In this document: in pieces, positions 1 through 6,440 of the stretch | Position numbering within the stretch: the first letter of the stretch is position 1 | Layout of the letters: the number at the start of each line of letters is the position of its first letter | Translations under genes and position numbers: made by a program | The notes under the pieces: generated by a model | What the model was told of the DNA's origin: nothing | Databases searched by the model: none | The model's input: the letters and a program-made list of their open reading frames with translations, nothing else | Assembly: GCA_900550105.1 (NCBI GenBank) | Contig: URQW01000041.1 | Location: 1-26,579, forward strand | Length of the DNA: 26,579 nt | Direction of reading: 5' to 3' | From: an uncultured Pelosinus sp. | GTDB taxonomy: Bacteria; Bacillota; Negativicutes; UMGS1260

Positions 1-1098
1 GAAGCCTATCGTATCGCTGATGAATGCGGCAAAGCACCCTATGGCGGGGCGGAATATGGCATACCTCAAACGCCTGAAGCCGATGCTGTCTGCAGAAAAA
101 TCGCGGCGCTTCATAATGGCCATGGAGCGATTATTTGTCCATCAGGCTTGTCGGCAATTTCGACAACTTTAGCCGCTTTTTCACCGAAAGCAATTTTGCT
201 TCCTGATTGCGTCTATGGACCGATGGTACGTTATTTAAATAGAAGAAAGATCACTCAGATTCGTTATCCAGCAGGCGCATCAAAAGAAGAATTTTCTACA
301 GTTTTATTTAAAGCGCGCCAGGAGTATCCCCATAGAGAGGATCTCATGATTTATCTGGAGGCGCCAGGCAGTGGTACTTTTGAAATTCCCGATATCGACG
401 GCATCATTGCTATAGCAAAAGCGGCAAATCTGCGTACGGTTATGGATAATACTTGGGCAAGCCATGTTCGGTTTAAGCCCCTTGACTATGGCGTGGATAT
501 TGTTATACAAGCTACCACGAAGTATGAAGGCGGTTATGGCGATACGCCATCAGGCGTTGTCATTACAAAGCATGAAAGTGACTGGCAGAGTATTTCCGAT
601 GAATTGCGCGCCGCAGGCAATGGCGCAGTAGCGCCAACGACTTGTTCCCGGCTGTATCATCGTATTGATTCGGCTAGAGAGCGGCTTGACTGTCATGCTG
701 CCACGGCGCAGCAACTGATAGAATGGTTTAGCAAGCAGTCTTTTACCCGCGAAGTTCTGTCACCGACCCTTAGCACTTCCCCTTACTATGAACGTTTCCA
801 GCATTATTTTCATAAAGGGAATGGTTTGTTTAGCGTGGTTTTTCGCTCTGATCTAGCGAGCCGACAGCTTGAATCTTTTATGGATGCCTTAAATCTATTT
901 TGGATTGCTGAAAGCTGGGGAGGACATTTGTCACTCGTACTGCCTGTACATGGTAAGCGGGAAGTTACGCCGCTACCGGACGGCTTTATTTTACGGTTCC
1001 ATGCGGGACTCGAAGCGGATCAAGATCTTGTGGCGGATCTTACCCAAGCGGCAGAGAAACATTTACTTTGCTCGGCAGATACTACATTGACAGAATAG
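1..1098 (+). CDS. Cystathionine lyase-type PLP enzyme (Cys/Met metabolism family), 5' end missing
   Basis: The reading frame is open from base 1, so the true start lies upstream of the window; 365 codons plus a stop are present. The Cys/Met-metabolism PLP fold is clear. The fragment begins in the N-terminal part with a YGGAEYG motif. It then has the SGLSAI stretch, DNTWAS (the cofactor-binding Asp), and QATTKYEGGYGD, whose Lys (residue 174 of the visible fragment) should form the PLP aldimine. Length and motifs fit cystathionine beta-lyase (MetC), which cleaves cystathionine to homocysteine, pyruvate and ammonia in the cytosol. One oddity: after the lysine it reads GYGDTPSG, where MetC usually has a GHSD-type sequence, so it belongs to a side branch and could be a gamma-lyase or another sulfur-amino-acid lyase. 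Family is certain, substrate is not. Confidence 0.8.
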   Translation, partial: EAYRIADECGKAPYGGAEYGIPQTPEADAVCRKIAALHNGHGAIICPSGLSAISTTLAAFSPKAILLPDCVYGPMVRYLNRRKITQIRYPAGASKEEFSTVLFKARQEYPHREDLMIYLEAPGSGTFEIPDIDGIIAIAKAANLRTVMDNTWASHVRFKPLDYGVDIVIQATTKYEGGYGDTPSGVVITKHESDWQSISDELRAAGNGAVAPTTCSRLYHRIDSARERLDCHAATAQQLIEWFSKQSFTREVLSPTLSTSPYYERFQHYFHKGNGLFSVVFRSDLASRQLESFMDALNLFWIAESWGGHLSLVLPVHGKREVTPLPDGFILRFHAGLEADQDLVADLTQAAEKHLLCSADTTLTE

Positions 1099-1129
1099 AT
1101 GAGAAGTGATACGTTATAGAAAATAATAG

Positions 1130-1211
1130 ATTGCGGGGGGACTCCTTAGAGTTGAGAAGGTAAAACCTGACCCTTTGAACCTGTTAGTTAACGCTGACGT
1201 AGGGAAGCAAT
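1130..1211 (+). promoter_or_regulatory. TPP (THI-box) riboswitch aptamer
   Basis: A conserved THI-box is present. P1 is formed by ATTGC (1130-1134) with GCAAT (1207-1211). The TTGAGA variant of the CUGAGA motif lies at 1152-1157. The hallmark ACCCTTTGAACCTG block spans about 1170-1183, and CGTAGGGA closes the aptamer at 1198-1205. The TTAG/CTGA helix around TAAC replaces the usual CUGG/CCAG helix. It lies directly ahead of thiM-thiE, so TPP would repress the thiamine salvage operon. Confidence 0.95.
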
Positions 1212-1226
1212 AGGACAGTGCGAAAG

Positions 1227-1258
1227 ATGCTTACCGAATGCAGGTGAGCATTTTTTTT
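1227..1258 (+). terminator. Intrinsic terminator of the TPP riboswitch expression platform
   Basis: ATGCTTACC (1227-1235) pairs with GGTGAGCAT (1243-1251), nine pairs with one T.G wobble, followed by a run of T to 1258. An alternative antiterminator is visible: the aptamer 3' side GGGAAGCA (1202-1209) can pair with TGCTTACC (1228-1235), 7 of 8 positions. This would use the same bases as the P1 3' strand. TPP binding, by locking P1, should therefore free the terminator and stop transcription before thiM. Confidence 0.9.
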
Positions 1259-1276
1259 GCATGGAAAGAGGGCAAA

Positions 1277-2113
1277 ATGATCGATAAGAAAAGTATTCAA
1301 GCGCAGATGATACAAGCCGTAGAAACAGTACAGAAAACAAATCCAATGGCAGGATCGATTACAAATTCTGTTACAATCAATTTTGTGGCAAATGCGCAGC
1401 TCGCTGTCGGTGGTGCAGCGGCTATGGTGTATTTGCCTGATGAAGGGGAGTTTTTAGCGAAGGCGGGCGGCGCTACTTATATTAATGTTGGCACACTTCT
1501 TCCCGTTTACGAGGAGACATTGCCGCGTACCGCAAAAGCCTTGTATGAGGGAAATAAACCTTGGGTGCTTGATCCTGTTGCTGTGGGCATTGGCGAGCTA
1601 AGAACAAAACTATTGCTTCAATTTAAAGAGTATAAACCGAGTATCATTCGAGGCAATGCTTCAGAAATTATTGCTTTAGCTGGTTTATGGAATTTAGCAG
1701 GAGGAACTGAGGCGTCAAAGGTGCGCGGCGTTGATTCGACTGACTCTGTGAATACGGCCCAAACAGCAGCTGTTGCCTTGGCGAAATGGACGGGCGGCGC
1801 TGTTGCTGTATCAGGAGAAATCGATTTAATCACAGACGGTGCCATCGTTGCTTTTTCTCAAGGCGGGTCAACTTTTTTGACTAAAATTACTGGGGCAGGC
1901 TGTTCTCTAGGCGGTGTTGCGGCAGTTTATCTTACAGCGGCATCACCCTTTATTGCAGCGCTTACCGCTACAGCGATTTACAATTTAGCGGGACGTCGCG
2001 CGGCCGAGCAGGTGGATGGTCCAGGACATTTTCAAATCCAGTTTCTTGACGAATTATATAAAGCCACAGCAAGCGAGATTGCTGATAATCCTTTTGATAT
2101 TAAGGAGGTATAA
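1277..2113 (+). CDS. thiM: Hydroxyethylthiazole kinase ThiM
   Basis: Phosphorylates 4-methyl-5-(2-hydroxyethyl)thiazole with ATP, the thiazole salvage step of thiamine synthesis, in the cytosol. The 278-residue length is normal. The family N-terminal region is seen as SITNSVTINFVAN, then a GDP-like WVLDPVAVG segment and IRGNASEI. The C-terminal nucleotide-binding loop is LTKITGAGCSLGG, with the Asp-equivalent/Cys region of ThiM. I chose ATG 1277 (preceded by GAAAGAGGG). The in-frame ATG at 1238 lies inside the riboswitch terminator and would add 13 residues of hairpin-derived sequence. It is the first gene of a three-gene operon; its stop codon abuts the next start. Confidence 0.93.
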   Translation: MIDKKSIQAQMIQAVETVQKTNPMAGSITNSVTINFVANAQLAVGGAAAMVYLPDEGEFLAKAGGATYINVGTLLPVYEETLPRTAKALYEGNKPWVLDPVAVGIGELRTKLLLQFKEYKPSIIRGNASEIIALAGLWNLAGGTEASKVRGVDSTDSVNTAQTAAVALAKWTGGAVAVSGEIDLITDGAIVAFSQGGSTFLTKITGAGCSLGGVAAVYLTAASPFIAALTATAIYNLAGRRAAEQVDGPGHFQIQFLDELYKATASEIADNPFDIKEV

Positions 2114-2422
2114 ATGATGAATACTTTAGTTGCTGTTGCTATTGCTCCCTGCGGCGTAGGCGATGAACTTGCTCCCTATGTAGCTGAAGTGGTAAAAGTC
2201 ATTCGCGAATCCGGTTTGCCTAATCGTACTACTGCCATGTTTACTGAGATCGAAGGAGAATGGGACGATGTGATGCAAGTTGTTAAAGCGGCAACTTTTG
2301 TACTTGCGGCGAAGGGGATTCGTACCGAAGTCGTTCTAAAAGCCGATATACGCCCTGGCTTTACTAATATGATTCAGGCGAAGGTGGAAAAGGTCAACGA
2401 AATTTTGGAGGATGAGAAATGA
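2114..2422 (+). CDS. MTH1187/YkoF-type thiamine-binding protein
   Basis: A 102-residue soluble protein of the Thiamine_BP family (MTH1187-like, PF01910). The hallmark features are a short beta-alpha ferredoxin-like fold, the segment APYVAEVVKVIRESGL and the segment FTEIEGEWDDVMQVVKAA. Family members bind thiamine or a thiamine-like ligand but have no established catalytic role. It follows the thiM stop without a gap (SD GGAGG at 2104-2108) and overlaps the thiE start by ATGA (2419-2422), so it is translationally coupled inside the thiamine operon. That context supports a role in thiamine or pyrimidine/thiazole handling. ATG 2117 is an equally good start. Exact role not known. Confidence 0.85.
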   Translation: MMNTLVAVAIAPCGVGDELAPYVAEVVKVIRESGLPNRTTAMFTEIEGEWDDVMQVVKAATFVLAAKGIRTEVVLKADIRPGFTNMIQAKVEKVNEILEDEK

Positions 2423-3126
2423 GTATAAGAACAAATTTAGATATTTCAGCCTATCTTGTTGTTGGTCCGGAAAATACGAAGGAGCGTCCTGTAGCAGAAA
2501 TTGTTCGTGATGCTGTGGCGGCTGGTTTTACTTGTGTGCAAATTCGTTCGAAAGTAGCTTCTGCCGCTGAAATGATTGAACTAACCCGTCAGGCAGCCGA
2601 TGTTATTAAAAGTCTTGGTAAATCAAACACTGTGGCCCTTCTTGTTGATGATCGCTTAGATGTTGTTTTGGCGGCAAGAAAGCTTGGGGTCAAAGTGGAT
2701 GGGATTCATGTTGGGCAAACCGATATTCCGGTAAATGTTTGTCGGGAATATCTCGGCAAAGATGCGGTCGTCGGCTTATCGGCCAGAACGCATGAATTGT
2801 TTGATTATATTACAACGGCTGACGTGAGTCAGATTGACTATTTTGGCGCTGGCCCTTTACATGAAACAAAAACAAAACCCGATTGCGGCATGGATCATAG
2901 TGGAAATGTGATTACTAGAAGCTTTGATGAAATCGCAAAATTGGCTAAGCTTAGTCCCATTCCCGTCGTAGTGGGTGGGGGAGTTAAACTTGTTGATATA
3001 CCGCAGTTAGCCCAAACGGGAATCGCAGGCTTTTTTGTTGTATCGGCCGTTTCTGAAGCGGATGATCCAAAGGGAGCAGCTACTGCGTTGGCCAAAGCCT
3101 GGGATGAGGCTAAAGGGCAGCGGTGA
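2419..3126 (+). CDS. thiE: Thiamine-phosphate synthase ThiE
   Basis: Joins hydroxymethylpyrimidine diphosphate to thiazole phosphate to give thiamine phosphate. The 235 residues show the TIM-barrel landmarks in order: VQIRSK (strand 2), VALLVDDRLDV (N/VDR motif), DGIHVGQTDIP, VGLSARTHE, YFGAGPLHETKTKPDCG (phosphate loop), VVVGGGVK and the terminal GFFVVSAVSEA. The Gly-rich VVGGG and the GQTD motif are intact, so the enzyme should be active. It carries a small insertion around AARKLGVKVDG compared with the shortest ThiE proteins. Its start overlaps the upstream stop by 4 bp. ThiD and ThiC are not in the window, so the pyrimidine must come from elsewhere in the genome. No hairpin terminator follows the stop. 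Confidence 0.93.
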   Translation: MSIRTNLDISAYLVVGPENTKERPVAEIVRDAVAAGFTCVQIRSKVASAAEMIELTRQAADVIKSLGKSNTVALLVDDRLDVVLAARKLGVKVDGIHVGQTDIPVNVCREYLGKDAVVGLSARTHELFDYITTADVSQIDYFGAGPLHETKTKPDCGMDHSGNVITRSFDEIAKLAKLSPIPVVVGGGVKLVDIPQLAQTGIAGFFVVSAVSEADDPKGAATALAKAWDEAKGQR

Positions 3127-3164
3127 TATAGCTAAGCCATTATTTGGGTAGTATAGTCATAATT

Positions 3165-3193
3165 TTGTCATATTTCTAGTTTATACTTACATT
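3165..3193 (+). promoter_or_regulatory. Possible sigma-A promoter for the 3217 gene
   Basis: TTGTCA (3165-3170), 17 bp, TACATT (3188-3193). The -35 matches 5 of 6 and the -10 4 of 6. It ends 23 bases before the start codon, just upstream of the SD GGAGGG. Weak but well placed. Confidence 0.35.
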
Positions 3194-3216
3194 AGTAAAT
3201 AGTGGAGGGATAAACT

Positions 3217-3654
3217 ATGAATCAAAAAGCGAAGAAATTTATTGCTTTCTCTTTATTGGCCGGAATTATGCAAACAGGATTGTTTATGAGTACCTCCGAA
3301 GCATCGCCTGGTGACGAATGGCGGATGCGTCATGATGAAGCTTATACACAGGAAGATCGGCGCCATAATGAAGCGATGCAGCGCTGGAGCTTTGAAAGTC
3401 GGAGTCATTGGCGGGAAAGACAGCGTGAGGAAAGAGAACGTCATGAACGGTTTATGGAACGTTTCCATGAAAGAGAGCGGCAACATGATTTAGAGATGGC
3501 TCGTCATGAGCGCGAAATGGCTCGGCGCGATCATGAATCCTGGCGAGCATGGAAAGATCGCCAAGAGCTTGAAGAGCAGCGGCATAATGAGGCTGTGCAT
3601 AATATCGCCGCTTTTCTAATTGGGCTTGCTGTTGGCTCAGCTTCTAACGGATGA
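3217..3654 (+). CDS. Exported His/Arg/Glu-rich helical protein of unknown function
   Basis: 145 residues, not a family I recognise. Residues 1-29 are a Sec signal peptide: Lys-rich start, hydrophobic FIAFSLLAGIMQTGLF, and cleavage likely after SEA (residue 29). Residues 33-128 are almost entirely charged or His/Gln, with no Cys or Pro and almost no Gly, and are predicted to form one long helix. Ten histidines fall in this stretch (39, 50, 64, 76, 84, 90, 97, 106, 123, 128). RHNEA occurs twice (49-53 and 122-126) and RHER twice (75-78 and 96-99). Residues 130-142 are a short hydrophobic tail (AAFLIGLAVGSA) that could touch a membrane. SD GGAGGG precedes the ATG, and a strong terminator follows. 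It is a stand-alone gene. Metal or surface binding is possible but not shown. Confidence 0.8.
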   Translation: MNQKAKKFIAFSLLAGIMQTGLFMSTSEASPGDEWRMRHDEAYTQEDRRHNEAMQRWSFESRSHWRERQREERERHERFMERFHERERQHDLEMARHEREMARRDHESWRAWKDRQELEEQRHNEAVHNIAAFLIGLAVGSASNG

Positions 3655-3696
3655 GTTTCTCAGTTGAAAACCTACATTGTATATCGAAACCTAATG

Positions 3697-3722
3697 AAAA
3701 AGCTGCCGAAGGCAGCTTTTTT
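3697..3722 (+). terminator. Intrinsic terminator after the His-rich protein gene
   Basis: AAAAAGCTGCC (3697-3707), loop GAA, GGCAGCTTTTTT (3711-3722). Eleven pairs with a U tract. Confidence 0.9.
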
Positions 3723-3754
3723 AATTTGGAAAATTTACGATAAAAAAGAGGAGT

Positions 3755-3773
3755 TTTGTCTTATAATGACAAA
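3755..3773 (+). promoter_or_regulatory. Palindromic operator enclosing the hcp -10 element
   Basis: TTTGTC (3755-3760), spacer TTATAAT, GACAAA (3768-3773) form perfect 6-bp inverted arms. The spacer contains a consensus -10, TATAAT (3762-3767). No good -35 is found 16-18 bp upstream, as expected for an activator-dependent or tightly repressed promoter. The protein that binds is unknown. Spacing does not match the usual FNR/HcpR or Rex sites. Confidence 0.55.
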
Positions 3774-3831
3774 TTTTATTAATAGTCCACAAAATAAGTA
3801 ATTTTCAAATAATTTTGAGGAGGTTTTTTTA

Positions 3832-5457
3832 GTGAGTATGTTTTGTTATCAGTGTCAGGAAACCGCAAAGGGAACGGGCTGCGAGGTGCGGGGAGTCTGT
3901 GGCAAGACCGCCGAAGTAGCAAAACTACAGGATCTACTCATCTATACAGTTAAGGGAATTGCTCATGTGGTTGTTCACGGAAAATTAAATCCGGCTGAAA
4001 TGGCTGAAGTAAACCATGAAGTTTTAAAAAGTTTATTTATTACTATTACAAATGCGAATTTTGATGAGATAGCGATTGAAGGACAAATTCATAAAATGCT
4101 GGAACTGCGCGACGCCTTAAAAAAGAAAAGCGGTTATTCTGATGCGATTGATGCAGCTTCTTTTACTGTTTCTACGAAAGAGTCGCTGCTGGCAAAAGCG
4201 AATAGCATCGGCGTATTGGCGACAACGAATGCGGATATCCGGTCTTTGCGCGAATTAATCATTTATGGTCTAAAAGGCATGGCTGCTTATACGCATCACG
4301 CCCTGCAGATTGGCAAAGAAAATCCCGCAATTTATGCTTTTATCTATGAAGCGCTTGATGCTACCCTGCATGATCGAGCCGTAGATGAACTGGTTGCCCT
4401 TACGTTAAAGACAGGTGAACTAGGCGTAGCAGCTATGGCGCTATTGGATGAAGCGAATACAAGCAAATATGGCAACCCAGAGATTACAATAGTCAATCTT
4501 GGCGTGCGTGAAAATCCGGCTATTTTAATTTCTGGTCATGATTTGACAGATTTGGAGCAGTTGTTAGAGCAGACGCAAGGAACGGGTGTAGATGTATACA
4601 CTCATAGCGAAATGCTGCCTGCTCACTATTATCCTGCTTTTAAAAAGTACGAGAATTTAGCAGGTAATTATGGCGGTTCCTGGTGGCGGCAAGTTGGTGA
4701 GTTTGAAAAGTTCCATGGTCCTATTCTCTTTACCACAAATTGTATTGTGCCGCCTAAAGTAGAAGAAGTACGGGAACGGATTTTTACCACAGGGGCAGCT
4801 GGTTATCCAGGTTGCAGTCATATTGCCGCTGATGAGGCGGGGAAAAAAGATTTTTCGCCGATTATTGCTATGGCGAAAACGTTAAAAACACCGGAAGAAC
4901 TTGAATCGGGAACGATTGTCGGCGGGTTTGCCCATGGACAAATATTAGCTCTTGCTGATAAGGTTGTTGAAGCTGTAAAATCAGGCGCTATTAAGAAATT
5001 TGTTGTAATGGCAGGCTGTGATGGCCGGATGAAGTCAAGAGAGTATTATACTGAATTTGCCGAAAAGCTGCCGCAAGATACGGTGATTCTCACGGCAGGC
5101 TGCGCAAAATATCGTTATAATAAACTGCCACTCGGTGATATTGGCGGGATTCCTCGTGTTCTTGACGCCGGACAGTGTAATGATTCTTATTCATTAGCGC
5201 TTGTAGCGCTTAAGTTAAAAGAAGTATTTGGCCTCGATGATGTAAATCAGCTGCCCATTGTTTATAATATTGCTTGGTATGAACAAAAAGCCGTGATTGT
5301 ACTTTTAGCATTGCTTTATTTAGGTGTTAAAAATATTCATTTAGGTCCAACTCTGCCAGGCTTTTTGTCACCGCAGGTTGCGAAAGTTCTTGTAGAGAAT
5401 TTTGGGATTGCGGGCATTAGTACAGTAGAAGCAGATTTGGCAAATTTGATCGGTTAG
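3832..5457 (+). CDS. hcp: Hydroxylamine reductase / hybrid cluster protein (class I)
   Basis: Cytosolic Fe-S enzyme of anaerobes; reduces hydroxylamine to ammonia in vitro and is linked in several bacteria to nitric oxide/nitrosative stress defence. 541 residues is the usual class I length. The N-terminal cysteines C5, C8, C17 and C23 give the CX2C-X8-C-X5-C pattern that binds a [4Fe-4S] cluster in strict anaerobes. Hybrid-cluster ligand regions follow: GYPGCSH, ILTAGCAKYRYN and LDAGQCNDSYS. GTG 3832 is the start, since SD GAGGAGG (3817-3823) lies 8 bases upstream, whereas ATG 3838 is 14 away. It is monocistronic between two terminators. Its likely regulator site is the palindrome at 3755-3773. 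No partner Hcr reductase is adjacent. Confidence 0.96.
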   Translation: MSMFCYQCQETAKGTGCEVRGVCGKTAEVAKLQDLLIYTVKGIAHVVVHGKLNPAEMAEVNHEVLKSLFITITNANFDEIAIEGQIHKMLELRDALKKKSGYSDAIDAASFTVSTKESLLAKANSIGVLATTNADIRSLRELIIYGLKGMAAYTHHALQIGKENPAIYAFIYEALDATLHDRAVDELVALTLKTGELGVAAMALLDEANTSKYGNPEITIVNLGVRENPAILISGHDLTDLEQLLEQTQGTGVDVYTHSEMLPAHYYPAFKKYENLAGNYGGSWWRQVGEFEKFHGPILFTTNCIVPPKVEEVRERIFTTGAAGYPGCSHIAADEAGKKDFSPIIAMAKTLKTPEELESGTIVGGFAHGQILALADKVVEAVKSGAIKKFVVMAGCDGRMKSREYYTEFAEKLPQDTVILTAGCAKYRYNKLPLGDIGGIPRVLDAGQCNDSYSLALVALKLKEVFGLDDVNQLPIVYNIAWYEQKAVIVLLALLYLGVKNIHLGPTLPGFLSPQVAKVLVENFGIAGISTVEADLANLIG

Positions 5458-5472
5458 AAATTATTGTTTTGC

Positions 5473-5511
5473 AAAAAAGCGAGAGAACTTTTCAGTTCTT
5501 TCGCTTTTTTT
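5473..5511 (+). terminator. Intrinsic terminator of hcp
   Basis: AAAAAAGCGAGAGAACT (5473-5489), loop TTTC, AGTTCTTTCGCTTTTTTT (5494-5511). The stem is about 17 pairs with one G.T wobble. Confidence 0.93.
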
Positions 5512-5607
5512 GTAAAATCCCTTTTATAATCCAGTACATCTACTTTATTAAGTAATAAAAATTATAGCTGGAAAGCAACTTTTAGGACTAAAGGAGGAAA
5601 GGAAAAG

Positions 5608-5634
5608 GTGTCTTTTCAGAGAAGAATATTATAA
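5608..5634 (+). other. Possible 8-codon leader peptide
   Basis: An exceptional SD, AAGGAGG (5591-5597), is followed 10 bases later by GTG and an open frame of eight codons (MSFQRRIL) ending in TAA. It ends 20 bases before the next gene and is in a different frame from it. It may be a leader ORF, a ribosome standby site, or the remnant of a degraded start. Nothing beyond position and SD supports translation. Confidence 0.3.
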
Positions 5635-5654
5635 ATATAAAAGGGGGAATGTAA

Positions 5655-5852
5655 ATGGAAAGACCAACAAGAGTATTTACCCCAATTATTTGGACGAATG
5701 GTTCTGAAAAAATTTGTTGCAGTAACTTCGGTTTTGCTTTTCAGGATAAAAATGGCGTTGCACATCGGATGGGACCAACACTGCAACGAGTCATAAAGAA
5801 GCTTGAGAAAATGGAACGATATGATATTGCAGAAACTTTACGTAATTCGTAA
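5655..5852 (+). CDS. Small conserved-looking protein of unknown function (65 aa)
   Basis: I do not recognise the family. The 65 residues are soluble, with a vicinal Cys pair (ICCSNFG) and a basic amphipathic C-terminal helix (LQRVIKKLEKMERYDIAETL). The first half reads like a small beta sheet (RVFTPIIWTNGSEKI, FGFAFQDKNG). ATG 5655 is fixed by a stop codon immediately upstream in frame and by SD GGGGG at 5643-5647. Bounded upstream by the hcp terminator and downstream by a long hairpin, it appears to be its own transcription unit. The clear SD and terminator argue it is real. Confidence 0.65.
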   Translation: MERPTRVFTPIIWTNGSEKICCSNFGFAFQDKNGVAHRMGPTLQRVIKKLEKMERYDIAETLRNS

Positions 5853-5863
5853 GTGATTATTCT

Positions 5864-5909
5864 GCAAGAAAAAAGCGGCAAGGATATTTTCCTTGCTGCT
5901 TTTTCTTGC
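5864..5909. terminator. Long bidirectional terminator hairpin
   Basis: GCAAGAAAAAAGCGGCAAGGA (left arm from 5864) pairs with TCCTTGCTGCTTTTTCTTGC (right arm to 5909), about 20 pairs with one bulged A and one G.T wobble. T and A runs lie on both sides of the stem, so it can serve the 5655 gene (plus) and possibly the convergent 6237 gene (minus), although the latter ends 137 bases away. Confidence 0.8.
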
Positions 5910-5933
5910 ATGTGGTATTATATGGAACGTACC

Positions 5934-5949
5934 GACTGCCTAGTCAGTC
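5934..5949. promoter_or_regulatory. TetR-type operator-like palindrome
   Basis: GACTGCCT (5934-5941) and AGTCAGTC (5942-5949) match as an inverted repeat at 7 of 8 pairs. The ideal form would be GACTGACT-AGTCAGTC, a pattern typical of TetR-family operators. A possible promoter sits just upstream (TTGCTG 5893-5898, 17 bp, TATTAT 5916-5921), yet no plus-strand gene follows for about 500 bases. Confidence 0.4.
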
Positions 5950-6045
5950 TTTGATAGCCGACTATTCTATAATAATCTTTTCTTTTTTACGATTGATCTG
6001 GGCTTTAATCGGCAAATTCAAAAAAGACAGCTTACTCGCTAAACG

Positions 6046-6237
6046 TTAGAGACGTACGATTCTTACCGGATTATTTTTTTGTAACTCGCGGCCTTTAGCG
6101 GAGAGTTCTACAATATAAGCAGGCCCTACATCAAGATCATCACCTAGATAGTGTAGAAGGTGGTCAGAAGGGTTTGCTTTTTTTGTGACTTGATTTAATT
6201 GACTAGGAGAACTATTGGAAATTATATCAATGGGCAT
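6046..6237 (-). CDS. Small protein of unknown function (63 aa)
   Basis: Family not recognised. 63 residues, soluble, with no Cys. The N-terminal half is polar (PIDIISNSSPSQLNQV), then KANPSDHLLHYLGDDLD, and a C-terminal VELSAKGRELQKN segment that resembles a short amphipathic helix. A GAGG SD lies 8 bases before the ATG. A TTGACA -35 and CATATT -10 (17-bp spacing) lie upstream on the same strand, which is why I accept it as a gene despite its size. It is divergent from the Fur-linked small gene at 6441. Confidence 0.6.
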   Translation of the reverse strand: MPIDIISNSSPSQLNQVTKKANPSDHLLHYLGDDLDVGPAYIVELSAKGRELQKNNPVRIVRL

Positions 6238-6273
6238 TACACTAACCTCGCCTATAAATAGTATCTTGCTATT

Positions 6274-6302
6274 AATATGCTATGTTTTTTTTTGATTGTC
6301 AA
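6274..6302 (-). promoter_or_regulatory. Sigma-A promoter for the minus-strand 63-aa gene
   Basis: On the minus strand: perfect TTGACA (6302-6297), 17 bp, CATATT (6279-6274; 4 of 6 matches to TATAAT). Confidence 0.55.
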
Positions 6303-6352
6303 TATAAAGATTTATATAATTCAAAAGAGTAATAGTAAATTTAAAATTTAAA

Positions 6353-6367
6353 CAATAATCATTATCA
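6353..6367 (+). promoter_or_regulatory. Fur-type box
   Basis: CAATAATCATTATCA matches the 7-1-7 Fur consensus TGATAAT-N-ATTATCA at 13 of 14 defined positions minus one: only the first two bases differ. It directly abuts the -35 of the promoter at 6368-6396, a typical repression geometry. PerR/Zur boxes have related shapes, so the precise Fur-family member is not certain. Confidence 0.65.
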
Positions 6368-6396
6368 TTTACAAAGCAATTTTGTAAGTATATAAT
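6368..6396 (+). promoter_or_regulatory. Strong sigma-A promoter of the 6441 gene
   Basis: TTTACA (6368-6373, 5 of 6), 17-bp spacer, TATAAT (6391-6396, 6 of 6). It is one of the best promoters in the window and is overlapped upstream by the Fur-type box. Confidence 0.75.
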
Positions 6397-6440
6397 AAAG
6401 GCAGTTAAAAAACTTGCTGCTTTTTAGGGAGATGATTACC

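Noticed and set aside
1238..1276. In-frame upstream ATG for thiM
   Set aside because: It lies inside the riboswitch terminator hairpin and has no SD; ATG 1277 has one.
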